Of a stretch of DNA of 22,831 nucleotides, positions 20,253-22,831 are shown one piece after another; within the stretch, counting starts at the first letter, position 1, and each line of letters begins with the position of its first letter. The notes below the pieces were generated by a model. The model was not told where the DNA came from, ran no database searches, and worked only from the letters and a program-made list of their open reading frames with translations. The position numbers and the translations under genes are program-made. This DNA is from Cudoniella acicularis (lineage: Eukaryota > Ascomycota > Leotiomycetes > Helotiales > Helotiaceae): positions 1 through 22,831 of the forward strand of contig JAAMPI010000927.1 of the NCBI GenBank assembly GCA_013054445.1. Direction: 5' to 3'.

Positions 20253-20515
20253 ATAACTTATCCTGAGATCCCTCTGCAGTTTCTTGTCTCCTCATCCTCT
20301 CCAGGTCTTCTTTCTATTTCTAATTCAAATCGTCCCTTTTTGAGTGTCAAAGTCATTCGCTTCTTTGCTCTCTTTTTTTTTCCTAAACAGCATCAACAAG
20401 TTAACAACAGTCGTCCATCTCATAACTCTCGCTCAAAACACTCGCTATCTGCATAGTACAGCTACAGCTTACATTCTAAACAAGCCTTCGTTACAACAAT
20501 CGCTATATATTCATC
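20253..20515 (+). promoter_or_regulatory. Probable core promoter and CT-rich leader of the wall-protein gene
   Basis: An ATATAA word near 20251-20256 is followed by long CT-rich tracts (about 20265-20395) and then an A/C-rich stretch just before the ATG at 20516. CT-rich leaders are typical of strongly expressed fungal genes. The call is positional and compositional only. Confidence 0.35.
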
Positions 20516-22831
20516 ATGAAGACTCAAGGTCTTTCCTCCATCTTTGCTTTGGCCGCTGGCCTTCAATTCGTCGCCGCTACAGTACGTATCATGTGCTGAG
20601 GTTTACATTCATTACTAACATCAGTAGTCATTCGGCTCTTCTGATTGTTTCGATACCCCCGCTAGCACCGACAATACATGTAGCTCCGAACAATCAACTG
20701 GTTTCGACTGGTCGAGCGTCCCAACTGGAGACATTTCCTCTTTCGGCGGAATTGGCTTCTCAGGATACTCCTGTTCCAGCTCATTCACGCCCTCAAAGCG
20801 TGATCGATTCACCAAGCGTCAATTTGCCAACACCAAGTGCATCACTGGTACAACATCTTCTGATGCATCCAAGTGCCCATCCTTCTCTTGCGATGGATCT
20901 GATTCTTCTGTCAAGAAGATGTCCGTTACTGAGATGCACGTTTCCACTGAAGCCGACTGCGACCTCGAGTTTCACTTTGGCATGCCTGATGGATCTACTT
21001 GCAAGCAGACCTCTGGCTGCAGCTCCGGTGGTTCAATCATCAAGAACAGCCAGTGCGGTGGTGCTACCGGTGTAACTGTCGTCTACCCATCTCAAACCAA
21101 GAGTACCGCACCAAAGAGCACCTGCTCGATTGGTATCCACAGCATTGGATTTGACTGCAGCTCTTCTTCGTCTACAGTTGTTCACTCTTCAACTGCCCCA
21201 GCAAGCAGCTCTACTCCAGTGGCCGTGAGCAGCAGCACAGTCGCCACCACCACCCCAGTTGCCTCCAGCTCAACTGTAGGTGTTGTTACCTCTTCCACCC
21301 CAGCTGCCAGCTCCACTGGGTCCACCACCCCAGTTGCTTCCAGCTCAACTGTAGGTGTTGTTACTTCTTCCACCCCAGCTGCTAGCTCCACCGTGTCCAC
21401 ACCAGTTGCCAGCTCTTCCACATCCACCACACCTGCCGCTGCCAGCTCTGTCGGAAGCTCAAGCTCTCCAGCCAGCTCCCCAGTCTCATCTGCAGCCACT
21501 TCATCTGTCGAGACTACCCCAGCCAGCTCTCCAGCTTCATCCGCCGCTACCTCTTCAGTGGCAACCACTCCAGCTAGCTCCCCAGTTTCATCGGCCGCTA
21601 CGTCTTCAGTGGCAACTACTCTAGCCAGCTCCCCAGCTTCATCGGCAGCTGTCTCTTCCACAGCAGCCACTACCCCAGTGACTAGCCCAGTTGTGCTCAC
21701 CACCTCAACTATCTTCTCCACCCAGATCTCCACCATCATCAGCTGTGCTGCCACCGTCACAAACTGCCCAGCCCACTCCACCGTGTTGACCACTGTCATC
21801 GTTCCAGTTTCCACCACTATCTGCCCAGTTTCTGGAGAAACTAGCCCAGCAGCCCCAGTCAGCTCCTCAGCCACTGTCGGTGTCGTTACCAGCGTGCCAG
21901 GCTCTTCGGCTCCTGCTACTTCAGTGCCAGCCTCAAGTGCTCCCGCTTCTTCTGTTGGCTCTTCTGTTGTTTCTACACCAGTCAGCTCCGCTGCCTCATC
22001 CGGTGTTGTCTCTACCCCACCAGCCACTACTCCAGCCAGCTCCCAGGTCGTTGTCAGCACCGTTATTAGCACCCCAATTGTCTCTGCCACATCTGGAGCT
22101 GTCACCACTGTGATCGTCTACAGCACCGAGACTATTTGCCCAGTCACTGCCACCCAAGTCTCTGGAACTGTTACCAGCCTTTCCACCGGTGTCACCACCT
22201 CCACCATCTTGAGCACTACCACCTCGACAGTCTGCACCCAATGTGCTCTCGGCAGCCCAACAACCATCCTCGCCAGCTCTACCTTCGCCACCACCACTGG
22301 CCCAGCTATCGCTGCCACCACTGCTCCTTGCCCAGAGGTCCTCCCCAAGTGCTTGAACACCTGGAACTTCATCGTTGGCTGCATTGACAACACCGATTCC
22401 AAGTGCTACTGCCCAAGCAACGACTTCGTCAACAACGTCTACGCCTGTCTCTCCGCCTACGGAGCTGACTCTGCTGAGATCTCGGCTGCTCAATCCTTCT
22501 TCCAAGGTATCTGCGCACCATATATTCCCCAAAACCCCGCCATCGTCATCGGTGCCTCCAGCGTTGCCTCCACCCCAGCAACCACCTCCAGTGCCAACTC
22601 CGGCGGTGTTACTTCTGCCCCAGTCATCCCAGTGACAACCATCACCATCCAAACCACCGTTGTTGTCCCTTGCACCGAAACAACCGGTGTCTCTTCCGGC
22701 CTGGTGATCCCCTCCTCATCCACCAGCACCGTCCTCTCAACCACCCTCACCGTCCCCCAAGTCGTCTTCTCCACCCCAGCGGGAGCCGTCACCGCCACCA
22801 CTCCCGGTGCCGCCCTCGTCGTCGGAACCCC
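20516..22831 (+). CDS. Secreted Ser/Thr-rich cell-wall protein with CFEM-like module (5' part, runs off window)
   Basis: Exon 1 (20516-20581) encodes a signal peptide of about 21 residues (MKTQGLSSIFALAAGLQFVAA). A 46-bp intron (20582-20627, branch TACTAAC) leads to exon 2, open to the window edge (757 residues so far). Residues 23-175 form a Cys-rich N-terminal region with two dibasic Kex2-type sites (Lys-Arg at 79-80 and 85-86) and a block around EFHFGMPDGSTCKQTSGCSS. Then follows a long Ser/Thr/Pro/Ala stalk with tandem repeats of 25 and 17 residues, and Val/Thr blocks such as TVLTTVIVPVSTTICPV. Residues 590-651 hold seven cysteines (590, 597, 607, 615, 617, 629, 651) with the C-x-C core and spacing of a CFEM domain, one short of the usual eight. 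Another Ser/Thr stretch follows. Heavy O-mannosylation and a GPI anchor beyond the edge are expected but not seen. CFEM proteins act in heme capture, adhesion or host interaction. Confidence 0.85.
21246..21395 (+). repeat. 75-bp coding tandem repeat, two units
   Basis: Two nearly identical 75-bp units (about 21246-21320 and 21321-21395) encode a 25-residue repeat containing TTPVASSSTVGVVTSSTPAA in the stalk of the wall protein. Differences are mostly silent C/T changes at third positions, suggesting recent duplication with protein sequence kept. Confidence 0.75.
21471..21677 (+). repeat. 51-bp coding tandem repeat, four units
   Basis: Four units starting at 21471, 21522, 21573 and 21624 encode a 17-residue repeat of the form ASSPxSSAATSSVxTTP in the stalk; the fourth unit is one codon longer and more diverged. 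Such repeats commonly vary in copy number between strains and set the length of fungal wall-protein stalks. Confidence 0.75.

Noticed and set aside
21182..22108. 308-codon minus-strand open frame rich in Val, Glu, Ala and Thr
   Set aside because: It is antisense to the Ser/Thr-rich wall protein; the biased codons of that gene leave the opposite strand open. No start context or domain.
1..22831. tRNA, rRNA or CRISPR arrays
   Set aside because: No T-loop/acceptor pattern, conserved rRNA stretch or regularly spaced repeat-spacer array was seen on either strand by eye.

Overview
The window looks like nuclear DNA of a filamentous ascomycete (Pezizomycotina). The genes are split by many short GT-AG introns (46-142 bp), often with a CTAAC-type branch point, and sit in long AT-rich intergenic DNA containing transposon relics. 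The gene families present (a Vba/Fnx1-type MFS transporter, a Dal5-type MFS transporter, DUF1304, an HTD-type kinase family, and a Ser/Thr-rich CFEM-like wall protein) point loosely to the Leotiomycetes. That placement is inference. One ambiguous base (N, position 5450) marks this as draft sequence.

Layout, left to right. 1-2601 is gene-poor and AT-rich. It holds a solo LTR (722-896) with a perfect 5-bp target duplication and a few short AT-rich repeats. 2602-5047 (+) is a complete ten-exon gene for a 578-residue vacuolar basic amino acid transporter-like protein. 5048-9162 has no gene I can support but holds a cluster of small transposon relics: two solo LTRs of one family in opposite orientation (5889-6152 and 6681-6954) and a 215-bp hAT-like MITE (7061-7275) with a perfect 8-bp target duplication. 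9163-10721 (+) is a Dal5-like anion/vitamin permease that stops before its last two expected membrane segments. It faces a small DUF1304 membrane protein gene at 11052-11423 (-). 12256-13474 (-) is a four-exon divergent protein kinase. 14271-14666 (+) is a small gene with two reading-frame breaks. 14667-20515 is mostly empty: an AT-rich half, then a GC-richer half, with one possible terminal exon of a small Cys-rich protein (16970-17085, -). 20516 to the window end (+) is the 5' part of a secreted Ser/Thr/Pro-rich cell-wall protein with a CFEM-like cysteine module.

The genes do not form an obvious pathway or biosynthetic cluster. Two encode transporters, one a small membrane protein, one a kinase and one a wall protein.

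The most unusual signal is in the two solo LTRs. Each carries, exactly 38 bp from its TGTCACG end, a module of about 55 bp made of three copies of a short word at 8-bp spacing followed by three inverted copies at 8-bp spacing. The word is GATCC in one LTR and GTTCAG in the other. Position, period and palindromic architecture are kept while the word itself differs.
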